Source: Candidatus Aquidulcis sp. (GTDB lineage Bacteria > Chloroflexota > Anaerolineae > Anaerolineales > UBA4823). Taken from it: 45,961 nt of DNA. Position 1 is the first letter of the stretch. Each line of letters begins with the position of its first letter. Both the position numbers and the translations under genes were made by a program. Below the pieces are notes generated by a model. It did no database searches. It worked only from the letters and a program-made list of their open reading frames with translations, and was not told the origin of the DNA. Shown one piece after another: positions 1 to 8,251 of this stretch. The DNA lies in the NCBI GenBank assembly GCA_020723385.1, contig DYIZ01000001.1:22074-68034 (forward strand), given 5' to 3'.

Positions 1-1672
1 CGGTTGGCCCGCCGCTGAACCCGCCGATGTCTGGCCCGCTGAATGGTACCCCTGACAGCCCCAAGCCAAGCACCTCGGGGATTGTCATCCGCAGGGCGCT
101 CCAGGATGTTTCCGTATCGCCAGTCCAGTTCCAGGAATAGCGCTGCATCCCGGCCCACCCGGCGCGGGTGATGATCCACGGCCGCCGGTCAGGACGGTGC
201 AGGCGCAGCGCCTCGTGGCCGGCCTGGGCCATCAGCAGCGCGTAGAGATTATGCCCCTCGCGGTGGTCGGTTCCATGCCCATCGAGATCGTGGCAGGTAG
301 CCAGCGGCAGAGCCATATCGCCCCAGGCAGTGAAGGAGGTTGGCTCGTTCATGTCGTGCCAGATGCCGGCAATGCCGGCGTCGAGCAGCCGGGGGTAGTA
401 GCTGCCCCACCATTCGCGCGTTTTGGGGTTGGTGAAATCCGGGTAAACCGACCAACCCGGCCAAACCAGCCCGTGCAATGTTTTCCCGTTAGGTAATTTG
501 CAGAATACACCCTTCTTCACGCCATCCCGGTAGACATCGAACCGGGGGTCTCGTTTGACTCCGGGGTCGAGGATCGCCACCAATTTGATTCCGTCTGCCT
601 CCAAGTCACGCGCCAGCCCTTTGAGATCGTGAAAAGCCTCGGGGTTCACCGTAAACACGCGGTAGCCTTTCATGTAATCAATGTCGAGATGAATGACACT
701 GATCGGCAAATCGTTGGCTTTGAATCCCTCTACAACTTGCCGGATATCGGCCTCGCATTTGTATCCCCACCGGCATTGGTGGTAGCCAAGCGACCAGCGC
801 GGCGGCAGGTCGGAACGCCCGGTCAGCTCGGTGTACCGTTCGATGGCGCGTGGAATCGGCCCGGGGATGACGTAATAGCGCAGCAAGCCGCCCTCGAAGC
901 TCATCTCGGCGGTGGTCTCGAAGGTGAAAGTCGCCGGGTAGGAGTTCTCGTAGAATGCCAGGTATGAGCCTTCTGCATGGAGCGACACGTACACCGGAAT
1001 GCCAACATACAGCGGATCTGTGCCGATGGTGTAATGCCCGCCGGGATCGGTGTTCCACATTTTGTACGAGCCGCCGCGCCGGTTGAGGGGACCGGAGCGT
1101 TCGCCCAGGCCGTAAATGTGCTCCTCGGGTTGCAGCAGCGCCCGATGGGTGATCGTCCCATCGAGAAATTCCGGCGGCAGCTCTTCACGCAAGATTCTCC
1201 CTTCCAGGGTGCGATAGATCAAGCCGCCGTCTCCCTGCACCACGACTTGCATGGCTCGCGTGGAAAAGGTCATTTCTTCGAGGTCAGCCTGCCATTTGTC
1301 GGTCACATCGGGCCAGCGGGCGCGCGCCTGAGCGTGATTGTTGGCAAAGCCGGCGGTCGGCTCGATGTAGCTCACCGGGGTTTTCGTGTTGCGGGTTTGG
1401 GGGAACACCTGCCAGGTGATGCGCGCCAGGTCGGGCGCCAGGAAAATGATTTCGAGATCGGCGCGTTCGAAATGGAAGCGTGCCCCGCTGGGGATGAGTT
1501 TTGTGCTGAGCACCAGCCCCGGCGTAACCGGTAAGACTGCCCGGCGGCGTTTTTTCTTCGGCGTCTTGAACCGGCGGTCGAGACGGTCGCGCATCAGCGC
1601 ATATTGCATGGCGCGCAGCGCAGCCGCCATGCCCATGGAGCGAATTCCGAGCAGGGCTTTTATAAGATCCAT
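1..1672 (-). CDS. Glycoside hydrolase family 31 alpha-glucosidase (3' end cut by window)
   Basis: GH31 enzymes hydrolyse terminal alpha-glucosidic bonds with retention. The frame begins with MDLIKALLGIR at 1672 and stays open to the left edge (about 557 residues visible). Seen in it are GYHQCRWGY at the start of the barrel, then LDIDYM, then WHDMNEP, whose Asp (about residue 440) is the family nucleophile. RYSWNWTGD follows, with its Asp (about residue 519) at the acid/base position. The N-terminal part is the usual beta-sandwich domain. No signal peptide is seen, so a cytoplasmic enzyme acting on maltodextrin-like substrates is inferred. The start is only moderately supported: a purine-rich AAAGAGG lies about 14 bases upstream. 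A secreted GH13 amylase lies in the same window, which fits an alpha-glucan diet, but exact substrate specificity cannot be read from the sequence. Confidence 0.93.
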   Translation of the reverse strand, partial: MDLIKALLGIRSMGMAAALRAMQYALMRDRLDRRFKTPKKKRRRAVLPVTPGLVLSTKLIPSGARFHFERADLEIIFLAPDLARITWQVFPQTRNTKTPVSYIEPTAGFANNHAQARARWPDVTDKWQADLEEMTFSTRAMQVVVQGDGGLIYRTLEGRILREELPPEFLDGTITHRALLQPEEHIYGLGERSGPLNRRGGSYKMWNTDPGGHYTIGTDPLYVGIPVYVSLHAEGSYLAFYENSYPATFTFETTAEMSFEGGLLRYYVIPGPIPRAIERYTELTGRSDLPPRWSLGYHQCRWGYKCEADIRQVVEGFKANDLPISVIHLDIDYMKGYRVFTVNPEAFHDLKGLARDLEADGIKLVAILDPGVKRDPRFDVYRDGVKKGVFCKLPNGKTLHGLVWPGWSVYPDFTNPKTREWWGSYYPRLLDAGIAGIWHDMNEPTSFTAWGDMALPLATCHDLDGHGTDHREGHNLYALLMAQAGHEALRLHRPDRRPWIITRAGWAGMQRYSWNWTGDTETSWSALRMTIPEVLGLGLSGVPFSGPDIGGFSGGPT

Positions 1673-1836
1673 AATCAGGGCAAAGCCTCTTTCTTCAAGA
1701 TTGGCGAGTGTGGCTTTTTTCTGTTAGGCACTGGACTTTCACTAATTTTGTTATTGCGCTTTTGAGACATCAATAATTGCATCTCAGGAAGACTGGAAAG
1801 TAGGAATTGTGCCTTTTTTTCTGTTTTCCTGCCTTC

Positions 1837-2463
1837 TTAAGCGGATATTTCTTGATTCTTTAGCGTTTGAAGCAATGCCAGCGTGATCGTTCCGCTGATG
1901 CCCCACAGCACCTCGCCGTCGAAAGGCTTGAAATAGACGACCGGGATGTGCCTGTGGCTGTCGGGCAACTGGCGCTGCTTGATTTCGTAATTGGCCTCAT
2001 CGGCGAGCCAACCCAAGGGGATGGTGAAAGCCCGGCTGACCTCTTCTGCCGCAAGCCGCAGCGGATAGGGCCAGGGGATGACGCCCACCACCGGGGTGAC
2101 GCAAAAATTTGTGATCGTGCGAAAATCGGCCAGCCGGCCCAAGACGCGCACATCTTTGGATTCGAGACCGATTTCCTCGTAGGCTTCTCGCAGCGCAGTG
2201 GCTTCCGGGGATGGATCGCCGGGGTCGTAGCGCCCGCCGGGAAAGGCTACCTGCCCTTTGTGGTCGGCGAGGGTGTCGGTGCGCCGTGTGAAGAGGATGC
2301 GCCAACCGCCGCCGGTCTCGTCTCGCAAGAAGGGAATCAGCACCGCGGCTGACCGGCAGGGATCGGGCAGCAGGCCGGGCGGCAGCGTGTATTCGCGGTC
2401 GGGATAACGGACGTTGACCAGGCGGTTGGCGATCTCGGCCTCGGTGAGCGGGGGCAGGGACAT
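1837..2463 (-). CDS. Nudix hydrolase, CoA pyrophosphatase (NudL-like)
   Basis: A 208-residue protein with the extended signature of the CoA-pyrophosphatase subfamily: HKGQVAFPGGRYDPGD followed by TALREAYEEIGL (residues about 68-100). This contains the Nudix box glutamates that bind Mg2+. Members cleave CoA or acyl-CoA to phosphopantetheine and 3',5'-ADP; the exact substrate is inferred. The frame extends further upstream, but the start at 2463 (MSLPPLTEAE) is preferred because AAGGA lies nine bases before it. An alternative ATG at 2472 overlaps the stop of the upstream zinc-ribbon gene as ATGA but has no spacing from that same AAGGA. Translational coupling with the upstream gene is likely in either case. 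Confidence 0.9.
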   Translation of the reverse strand: MSLPPLTEAEIANRLVNVRYPDREYTLPPGLLPDPCRSAAVLIPFLRDETGGGWRILFTRRTDTLADHKGQVAFPGGRYDPGDPSPEATALREAYEEIGLESKDVRVLGRLADFRTITNFCVTPVVGVIPWPYPLRLAAEEVSRAFTIPLGWLADEANYEIKQRQLPDSHRHIPVVYFKPFDGEVLWGISGTITLALLQTLKNQEISA

Positions 2464-2468
2464 CGGGA

Positions 2469-3056
2469 TCATTCCTTGGGTTTGATGATGCTCCCGCAGT
2501 AGGCGCATTCGGCGCTGGTTTCGTCCAGCCATTCGATTTCATCGGGGCGGAGGGTCGCGCCGCAAGAAGGGCAATTGGCTGGCAGAAATGGGCGGCGCGA
2601 AACCGGTTGAGGGCGCGCTGCCTGGCTGGAGGCGGGAAGGCCGGCGGGCCGGTTGGCCTCCAGCCATTGGCCGATATCTTGGGCAGGCTGTGGATAGCCG
2701 TTTCGATTCAGCTCGGTGATGGCGCGGTTGCCAATCTCATCCACCCTGGCCCATTCGGTGACGGTAGCCAGCAAGCGTAAACCCTCGAAAAAGACGTTCA
2801 ATCCGGCGCTGATTTGCCCGTCGAGCAGCAAAGCGCGGGCGGCTTGCAGGTACAGGTGGGCAGCCTGCCGGGGGCGGCCAAAATCGTGCGCGCCGCGTGC
2901 CAGGTTGTCGTAAAGCTGGGCGGCATTGGCAAAATCGCCGACTTCCATCAACCGGTTGGCGCGGATGAGCGCCCGCTGCGGGCCAGCGCCGAGCGGGGCC
3001 TGGGCGGGCCTTGGGCGATAGCGCATCCCTCGGGTAAATATACGGCCGCGACGCAT
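2469..3056 (-). CDS. Helical-repeat protein with C-terminal zinc ribbon
   Basis: 195 residues. The middle (about 28-130) is Ala/Leu-rich and helical, with a TPR-like look (ANRLMEVGDFANAAQLYDNLA, then RQAAHLYLQAARALL). The C-terminus carries a zinc ribbon with CPSCG (C162, C165) and CAYCG (C184, C187). The start at 3056 has AAGGAG seven bases upstream. The family is not one I can name. The architecture suggests a cytoplasmic protein-protein interaction or scaffold role, but no function can be assigned. It sits between trmI (upstream, separated by a palindromic repeat) and the CoA-type Nudix gene, with which it overlaps or nearly overlaps, so the two are probably cotranslated. Confidence 0.75.
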   Translation of the reverse strand: MRRGRIFTRGMRYRPRPAQAPLGAGPQRALIRANRLMEVGDFANAAQLYDNLARGAHDFGRPRQAAHLYLQAARALLLDGQISAGLNVFFEGLRLLATVTEWARVDEIGNRAITELNRNGYPQPAQDIGQWLEANRPAGLPASSQAARPQPVSRRPFLPANCPSCGATLRPDEIEWLDETSAECAYCGSIIKPKE

Positions 3057-3069
3057 AAGCTATCTCCTT

Positions 3070-3152
3070 GTGAAAGGCGCTCTGAGCGTAGTCGAAGAGC
3101 GCCAAACTGCTGCTAAACGGCATCCTTCGACTACGCTCAGGATGCCTTTCAC
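3070..3152. repeat. Paired REP-like palindromes (family R1)
   Basis: Two head-to-head copies of a small hairpin share the core CTGAGCGTAGTCGAAG. In the left copy the flanking stem is GGCGCTCT/AGAGCGCC; in the right copy it is GGCATCCT/AGGATGCC. The stem bases differ but each is self-complementary, while the core is conserved. The outer ends GTGAAAGGC and GCCTTTCAC are also inverted. The element ends directly at the stop codon of trmI (3153-3155). It fills nearly all of the gap to the next gene. Confidence 0.85.
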
Positions 3153-3986
3153 TCAAATAGCCAATTCCGGCTCCTCCGGTTGGTCTTCGATGGGCATGTC
3201 CATCGCCACCGGGCGGGCGAAGATGAGAAAGCCGGTATGGGCCACCATGCGGTCGGTGGGGCGCAGGCGGGTGGCGGCAGTTTTGTAATAGCGCAGCAAG
3301 ATTTCGCACACATCTACGAAAGCAAAGTGCTCGCGATGCAGGGCGATCAGCAATTTCGAGACCTGGTTGGTGGTGGGCAAAATACAGCCAAAGAATCCAC
3401 CCGACTTGAGCGCCCGCCGGACCTGCGCCATGTAATCGTAGGGGTTGGGAACATCCAGGAACAGGGAATCCGCGTCGGTTTCGTCGAAGCCCTCGAGGAT
3501 GTCACGCAGCTTGAAGGTCACCCGGTCGGCGAGTCCCAGGCGGGCCAGGTTTTTCTGGGCCAGTTTTTGCATCTCGGGCCGGCTCTCATAGGTGGTCACG
3601 CGTCCCTGCGGGCCGACCATCGCTGCTAACACACTTGTCAGCCCGCCGGAGCCGGTGCCCGCTTCGATGACATGCCGGCCGGGTTGAATATCCATGTGCA
3701 TCAGCGCCAGCCCGACATCTTTGGGATACATGATTTGGGTGATGCGCTTGGTCTCTTGCAGCAGATCGGCGAGAGAGGGTTGCAACAGGGTGAAGGGACT
3801 GTCAAGATGGGTGTTGACCTGGCTGCCCCATGGCTTGCCGATCAATTCGTTGTGCTGGAGAATACCCCGGTGCGTGTGCAATTGTCCATCGGGGACGAGG
3901 GTGATGAGAAAGCGTTTGTTGGTGGATGAGATGAGCTGGGCAAGGTCGCCAGGTTGGGCGAGGGAGGAGGTGGGAGGTTGGGTCAT
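3153..3986 (-). CDS. trmI: tRNA (adenine-N1)-methyltransferase, TrmI family
   Basis: Catalyses SAM-dependent m1A formation in the T-loop (position 58) of tRNA. The 277-residue protein has the expected length. An N-terminal beta domain is followed by a Rossmann fold with motif I VIEAGTGSGGLT (residues 106-117), an acidic ribose-binding residue in TTYES (E134), the catalytic-loop region LFLDVPNPY (about 176-183) and the family C-terminal block RLRPTDRMVAHTGFLIFARP. The start at 3986 has GAGGA six bases upstream. It follows the S9 peptidase on the same strand across a 26-bp-armed inverted repeat. The C-terminus is acidic (EDQPEEPE). The family tetramerises and is common in archaea, actinobacteria and thermophilic bacteria. 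Confidence 0.93.
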   Translation of the reverse strand: MTQPPTSSLAQPGDLAQLISSTNKRFLITLVPDGQLHTHRGILQHNELIGKPWGSQVNTHLDSPFTLLQPSLADLLQETKRITQIMYPKDVGLALMHMDIQPGRHVIEAGTGSGGLTSVLAAMVGPQGRVTTYESRPEMQKLAQKNLARLGLADRVTFKLRDILEGFDETDADSLFLDVPNPYDYMAQVRRALKSGGFFGCILPTTNQVSKLLIALHREHFAFVDVCEILLRYYKTAATRLRPTDRMVAHTGFLIFARPVAMDMPIEDQPEEPELAI

Positions 3987-3996
3987 TGGGGGTCCT

Positions 3997-4056
3997 CGTG
4001 AAACGTAATGCGTAAAACGTAAAAAGTTAATTACGTTTTACGCATTACGTTTCACG
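3997..4056. repeat. Inverted repeat, 26-bp perfect arms (family R2, copy 1)
   Basis: Arms 3997-4022 and 4031-4056 are perfect reverse complements around an 8-base A/T loop. Each arm is built from the words CGTGAAACGTAATGCG and TAAAACGTAA. The right end lies two bases from the stop codon of the S9 peptidase (4059-4061), and the left end touches the GAGGA ribosome site of trmI. A second copy with an identical first arm lies at 34263-34328. There is no T-tract on the gene strand, so it is a repeat element rather than a clear terminator. Confidence 0.9.
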
Positions 4057-4058
4057 TT

Positions 4059-5969
4059 TTATGGTCTCAAATGCTTCTTGAAAAACTCGGTAATGGTGTT
4101 GTAACATGCGACGCGGTTTTCGTACTTGAGAACGTCATGGCCTTCGTTTTCGAACATCAGGTATTCGACGTTTTTCCCAATGGATCGCAGGTGCTCCACC
4201 AGATCGCGCGACTCTCGCTCGACAACGCGCGGGTCGTTCTTGCCCTGGATGACGAGCATCGGGCAGGCCAGGTTGTCAATATAGGTGCGCGGCGAACGCT
4301 CGACAAGTAAGGCGCGATCCTCGGGTTTGTTCGGGTCGCCGACCTCGATGGCGAAATATGGCTTCCAGGTCTCGGGGATGCGATCTATGAAAGTGATCAG
4401 ATCGTAAGGCCCGAACATATCTACTGCCGCTGACCAAAGATCCGGGTGGCGGCCCACTTGCATGAGGGTCATGTAGCCGCCGTAGGATCGTCCAATAACT
4501 GCTGCCCGTTGGGTGTCAATTCGCTTGTCGGAGGCCAGCACTTTCATGGCGTGGACATGATCCAGGCGGTCCTGCCCGCCCCAGTCGCGGTCTACTTGCT
4601 TGGTGTAATTCAACCCATAACCGGTGCTGCCGCGCACGTTGGGGACGAATACTGCGAAGCCGTTGAGTGTCAGGAACTGGATGAGCGGCATCGAAAACCA
4701 GGCAAAATCGGGGCGTTCCTGTCCCTGCGGGCCGCCGTGGATGTAATAGACCAGCGGATGCGGCGACTTGAAGCCAAACGTTTCAGCCGGTAAGTACAGC
4801 CGCGCCGAGACGCGCGTGCCGTCGAAGGATGTGAAGGATGCATCCTCGCCGGCGGAGAGCCAGTCTCCCGATATGCCCAGGATGCGCTCGCGGGTGTGAC
4901 GGACGATGGTTTTGCGGTCTTTGCCTTCGATCGTGTAAATTTGGGTTGGGGAAGTTGCGGTTGAGAAGGAGAGCGCATACCGGTCGCCGGTTTGATCGTA
5001 GTGGCTGGCCTCCAAAACACCATTGGCAAGCACGCCCTGACCGCAAAGCACCATTTCGAGATTCAGGGTCAGTGCAGTTTCGTCAAAAACACCTTCGTAC
5101 AGCCAGGAACAACTGTCAATATTATAGGCGACCAAATAACGATTGCCAGTCAGATGTTCCATCCCGCCCATTTCGCCGCTTCCGGTATGAACGACGCCGG
5201 TTATGGTTACGGGTTTGATTTCCTGGGGATTGGCGAAACTCAGGTATCCCAGACCGTACGTGTCGCTGAACAAGGCATTCTGGAAGAGAAGTCCGCGATT
5301 GCCCGGCGCGATGTGCCCACCCTGAAAGCCGAGCAGCGGTACTTTCTGGCCTTCGGCGCGTTCTTCGAGCGGCGTCCCATACAGCAATTCAGCCTCTCCA
5401 TCGCCTTGTTTCCACAGGTAGAGCACCTGGTCGCCCACGGTGTAGCCGTCAATCAGAATAGCCTGGGTGTGATCGTCGTTGATCGCGGCAGGGTAATGAC
5501 CCCATGGGCTTGCCCCCAGCTTGACCAGTTCGCCGCTTTCCAGGTTGCCTCGGTAGGTCTCGTTCATCTGCTCGCTGCGCGATTCGGCGATGAAGTACGC
5601 GATGTTGCGTTCCGAATCGCAGTGGCCCAGGTGAACGCGGTAATTGGCGAAGAAATTGTCGAACGCCGATTCAGGAAAACCACCCTCGGTGGGGATGAGC
5701 ATCGGCTGGTAGTTCTCGTCTCCGTCGCGGTCAATCATCACCAGGATCTTATCCAGCTTGGGGAAGACAAAAAGCGCCTCACCGTCAATCAGATGGGGGT
5801 TGTGCAAAGCAATATTGGGAGGCAGGAGCGGCTCGGGCACACTGCCGCCGTAATCCATGCCGTACAGGCTGAGATGTCCGCTTATGTTGCTAAGAAAATA
5901 CAGGCGATTTCCAACGACATGCGGCGTCAGAAAAAGCCGTGCAGAGAGAAGCGATTCAACGCGTATCAT
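4059..5969 (-). CDS. S9 family peptidase (prolyl oligopeptidase / dipeptidyl-peptidase type)
   Basis: A 636-residue serine peptidase with an N-terminal beta-propeller (about residues 1-370) and a C-terminal alpha/beta-hydrolase domain. The catalytic triad can be read: Ser495 in GRSYGGYM, Asp579 in QGKNDPRV and His611 in ENEGHDVL. The oxyanion region YYIHGGPQGQ precedes them. These enzymes cut short peptides after proline or related residues, or remove acylated N-terminal residues. There is no signal peptide, so it is probably cytoplasmic. The start at 5969 (MIRVESLL) is chosen because AAGGAA lies about six bases upstream; a TTG further upstream would place that ribosome site inside the gene. 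It lies 21 bases after the GAF membrane protein gene on the same strand. Confidence 0.92.
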   Translation of the reverse strand: MIRVESLLSARLFLTPHVVGNRLYFLSNISGHLSLYGMDYGGSVPEPLLPPNIALHNPHLIDGEALFVFPKLDKILVMIDRDGDENYQPMLIPTEGGFPESAFDNFFANYRVHLGHCDSERNIAYFIAESRSEQMNETYRGNLESGELVKLGASPWGHYPAAINDDHTQAILIDGYTVGDQVLYLWKQGDGEAELLYGTPLEERAEGQKVPLLGFQGGHIAPGNRGLLFQNALFSDTYGLGYLSFANPQEIKPVTITGVVHTGSGEMGGMEHLTGNRYLVAYNIDSCSWLYEGVFDETALTLNLEMVLCGQGVLANGVLEASHYDQTGDRYALSFSTATSPTQIYTIEGKDRKTIVRHTRERILGISGDWLSAGEDASFTSFDGTRVSARLYLPAETFGFKSPHPLVYYIHGGPQGQERPDFAWFSMPLIQFLTLNGFAVFVPNVRGSTGYGLNYTKQVDRDWGGQDRLDHVHAMKVLASDKRIDTQRAAVIGRSYGGYMTLMQVGRHPDLWSAAVDMFGPYDLITFIDRIPETWKPYFAIEVGDPNKPEDRALLVERSPRTYIDNLACPMLVIQGKNDPRVVERESRDLVEHLRSIGKNVEYLMFENEGHDVLKYENRVACYNTITEFFKKHLRP

Positions 5970-5990
5970 AGGGTTTCCTTTCGAGACCAA

Positions 5991-6941
5991 TTATCCAGAT
6001 TTTACCAATTTTTCCACAGTCCAGGCTAATTCGAGTGAGCGGGCGGTGGCCGAGGTCACACTGGCTGCCAGCTCGATCTCGTGTTCGGTAAACTCGCGCA
6101 GAGTCCAGGAATCCAGTCCGAGGGTTCCAACCACCTGGCCTCCCACGATGACCGGCAGGAGCAGTAACGAGACCACCCCGCGCTGACGCATCAGCTCGCG
6201 AACGGGAGCGAGCAAGATGTCGTTTTGAGCGTCGGCCAGCGCCAGGGGCGATTTGTGTTTGAGAACGTACAACGTCGCCGGATTGCCTTCGACCGGGATA
6301 ACGACCCCCAGGGCGCTCGACCCAGTCTCGGCGCGGCATTCTGCAACCACTGTCAGGGTTTCGCCGCTCTCATCGAGCAGTGCGGCTGCCGACTGATCAA
6401 CGCCAAAAGCCCGCACCAGCTCATCGCAGACCACCTCGAGGATGTCGTTGACCTCTAAGTCAGAGGCTGTGGCGGCTATCACTCGTTTGAGCAGGGTCAA
6501 TTCACGGTCTAAAATCGTGTTCCGTTCATTCAACTGGCGGATCGTTTCGATCGCTTGCTGTCCCGCTGCTTGATCTTGAACGTTCTGTGCGATTTGTTTC
6601 TCGTTTTCGGTTTTCAATGCGATCAATTGGGTTTCGAGTGATGCAATGGATGTATTTTGTTCGGTTACAATTTTTTCCAGGCTGGCGCAGGTCTCCTCGT
6701 ATTGTCGCGTTGCAGTCGTGAAATCCGAAAAGGCTTTGGAGATTTGCCTTTCCCCTTCGTTGGCGACGAACACGGCAATGATCAGGCCCAGTCCCAGGCT
6801 CAAGAATAACAGGTTGCGAAAACTGTCGCTTTTGAATGCCAGAATGGTGAGCGAAGCAATGATGATGAGCAAGAGCACGGGTGCAATCATGGAAAATGCG
6901 AAAAATTTGTTGCGTAGGGAGGGTAGATCATGCTTCTTCAT
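5991..6941 (-). CDS. Membrane-anchored coiled-coil GAF domain protein
   Basis: 316 residues. Two hydrophobic helices (about 14-36 and 43-61) form a membrane hairpin. A long coiled coil (about 75-150) with repeated Glu/Gln/Leu heptads follows, then a GAF domain (about 160-305). The GAF domain contains VDQSAAALLDE, VIPVEGNPATLYVLKHKSP and GQVVGTLGLDSW. No kinase, cyclase or GGDEF output domain follows, so it may sense a small ligand or light/redox state and act through protein contacts. The start ATG at 6941 has AGGA about 12 bases upstream, which is weak. The gene runs toward the S9 peptidase and is probably cotranscribed with it. The specific ligand is unknown. Confidence 0.85.
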   Translation of the reverse strand: MKKHDLPSLRNKFFAFSMIAPVLLLIIIASLTILAFKSDSFRNLLFLSLGLGLIIAVFVANEGERQISKAFSDFTTATRQYEETCASLEKIVTEQNTSIASLETQLIALKTENEKQIAQNVQDQAAGQQAIETIRQLNERNTILDRELTLLKRVIAATASDLEVNDILEVVCDELVRAFGVDQSAAALLDESGETLTVVAECRAETGSSALGVVIPVEGNPATLYVLKHKSPLALADAQNDILLAPVRELMRQRGVVSLLLLPVIVGGQVVGTLGLDSWTLREFTEHEIELAASVTSATARSLELAWTVEKLVKSG

Positions 6942-7056
6942 AGTTTTTCTATCCTGCTGGAGATTCGAACGGTCATTGTAATGATTGCACTATTTATCTT
7001 ACCACAAGACTCATCACCATAAAAATTTCACGCAGCCAGCCCAGACTCAAAGTCCC

Positions 7057-7085
7057 TTGACGAAAAAGCTGTTGCCTGATAAACT
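7057..7085 (+). promoter_or_regulatory. Probable promoter of the cold-shock gene, with long leader
   Basis: TTGACG at 7057-7062, a 17-base gap, then TAAACT at 7080-7085. Transcription from here would give an untranslated leader of about 175 bases before the csp ATG. The leader contains a hairpin (AACTGG/CCAGTT, 7178-7194) and an adjacent GTCGT/ACGAC pair. Long structured leaders are typical of cspA-type mRNAs. The divergent 325-base gap 6942-7266 holds no other gene that I can see. Confidence 0.45.
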
Positions 7086-7266
7086 CCCCTCAGTAAGGCG
7101 GCACGTGAGTTCTCGATGGGAATCGGCGGTTTCAGCCGGTCTGAACAGAGCAGTGACGTTCGGGCCGGTCGTGTTTTAACTGGGATTACCAGTTCACCAA
7201 CGACCACACAGGACCACATACTCGCCATAATAACCTTTTTTTCATCATTCTGTAGGAGAAGATGTA

Positions 7267-7479
7267 ATGAGCGAACGTGTAATTGGAACGGTCAAATGGT
7301 TCAATGCCAGCAAGGGCTACGGTTTCATCGCACGCGAGGATGGCCCGGATGTGTTTGTGCACTATTCGGCCATTCAGACCGATGGATTCCGCACTCTCCA
7401 GGAAGGTCAAAAGGTGGAGTTCACCATCGAGCAAGGCCCCAAGGGCTTGCAGGCTGCGAATGTCGTTGCTGCCGCCTGA
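7267..7479 (+). CDS. Cold-shock domain protein (CspA family)
   Basis: A 70-residue single-domain OB-fold protein that binds single-stranded RNA/DNA and acts as an RNA chaperone. It shows the full family pattern [15 protein letters not shown] with RNP1 (KGYGFI) and RNP2 (VFVHYSAI), followed by [17 protein letters not shown]. The length is standard (65-75 residues). AGGAGA lies seven bases upstream of the ATG. The long leader and the strong terminator right after the gene make it monocistronic. Whether it is cold-induced or constitutive cannot be told from sequence, although the leader structure favours post-transcriptional control. Confidence 0.97.
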   Translation: MSERVIGTVKWFNASKGYGFIAREDGPDVFVHYSAIQTDGFRTLQEGQKVEFTIEQGPKGLQAANVVAAA

Positions 7480-7501
7480 TCATTGAAAACCAAAAAACCG
7501 G

Positions 7502-7533
7502 AAATCCCTCTCGAAATTGAGAGGGATTTTTTT
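7502..7533. terminator. Bidirectional intrinsic terminator
   Basis: An 11-bp stem AAATCCCTCTC/GAGAGGGATTT with a 6-base loop is followed by a T-run on the plus strand, so it terminates csp. On the minus strand the sequence after the hairpin reads CCGGTTTTTTGG, so it can also terminate the convergent membrane-protein gene ending at 7536. Confidence 0.93.
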
Positions 7534-7535
7534 GT

Positions 7536-7802
7536 TTATTTCTTTTCCACCCTTACCAGGCTCAACCAATAACCAATCCCAATAAATAAAAAGCTGCCGA
7601 ATGTGGCTGTCCCCAGGTGTAATTGCCCCAGGCTGTCGAATGTCCAGCCGAAGTAGCCAGCCATGAAATGACCGGTCCAAAATCCCACCCAGCTCAAGGC
7701 CAAATAGAGTATCAGTCGCCCCAGATTGCCGCCACGCCATAAGTGAAAGGCAGCGCCGTAGAGAGTGGATAGGATCACGCCCAAAAGAATTGCCGGAATC
7801 AT
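7536..7802 (-). CDS. Small membrane protein of unknown function
   Basis: 88 residues (MIPAILLGVILSTLYGAAFH...) with three hydrophobic stretches: about 2-20, 30-50 and 62-82. The C-terminus is basic (RVEKK). The start at 7802 overlaps the stop of the upstream Nudix gene as ATGA and has GAGGG about six bases before it, so it is preferred over an in-frame ATG at 7817. I do not recognise the family. The pairing with a Nudix hydrolase shows only cotranscription. Confidence 0.7.
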   Translation of the reverse strand: MIPAILLGVILSTLYGAAFHLWRGGNLGRLILYLALSWVGFWTGHFMAGYFGWTFDSLGQLHLGTATFGSFLFIGIGYWLSLVRVEKK

Positions 7803-8251
7803 CGTATGCCCTCGCATTCAGATTGGCTCAAAAGCTCGAATAAACCGGTCGGGTAGAGCGGAACACCCTCGGAGTGAAGCTCAGCCAGCGGTTTCCAAAC
7901 CATCTTCAGTTTTTCGCCTTCCTCATCGGCCTCGATGATGGCCTGATCGTAGAAAGTTGGATCAGCGAAACTGGCGCGGTATAACAGCACGATCTCGTGG
8001 CCTTGCTCGCCGTTATGAATGAACACGTTTTCGATGGTACCGAGGTAACACACGTCAACCATCTCTGCCCCCATTTCCTCGCGGATTTCCCTCGTTGCCG
8101 CCTCCCGGCTGTATTCACCAAACTTGATGCCGCCCCCCGGTGGGCGGTAGAATACTTGCTGTTTGGCTCGATCAAAATATTCGGTGACGAGAATTTTTCC
8201 CTCGTGCAGGAAAACGCACAGCGCCAGCGGTCGGATTTTTCCCGGTTTCAT
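7799..8251 (-). CDS. Nudix hydrolase (MutT-like)
   Basis: 150 residues with a perfect Nudix box: G40, E46, R54-E55, E58-E59 and G61 in GGGIKFGEYSREAATREI plus REEMGAE. The protein hydrolyses a nucleoside diphosphate linked to some other moiety. The flanking sequence (FYRPPGGG; NVFIHNGEQGHEIVLLYRA) resembles the general MutT/ADP-ribose class, but the substrate cannot be named. No clear Shine-Dalgarno sequence precedes the ATG. The gene is divergent from the YprB-type exonuclease gene at 8394 and overlaps the following small membrane protein by four bases. Confidence 0.9.
   Translation of the reverse strand: MKPGKIRPLALCVFLHEGKILVTEYFDRAKQQVFYRPPGGGIKFGEYSREAATREIREEMGAEMVDVCYLGTIENVFIHNGEQGHEIVLLYRASFADPTFYDQAIIEADEEGEKLKMVWKPLAELHSEGVPLYPTGLFELLSQSECEGIR

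Noticed and set aside
249-1534. Several 70-185 codon frames on both strands across the left 1.5 kb
   Set aside because: They are shadows of the GH31 gene, whose catalytic motifs fix the frame on the minus strand.
1753-1776. Terminator hairpin between the Nudix and GH31 genes
   Set aside because: The stem TGAGA/TCTCA is short and interrupted, and the downstream sequence is A-rich rather than T-rich on the gene strand.
4992-6029. A 345-codon plus-strand frame opposite the S9 peptidase
   Set aside because: It lacks any recognisable motif and mirrors the high-GC third-position pattern of the peptidase gene, which has a full catalytic triad.
6942-7266. A tRNA or small gene in the 325-base divergent gap
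   Set aside because: No cloverleaf or coding frame with a ribosome site could be found; only the csp leader and promoter are supported.
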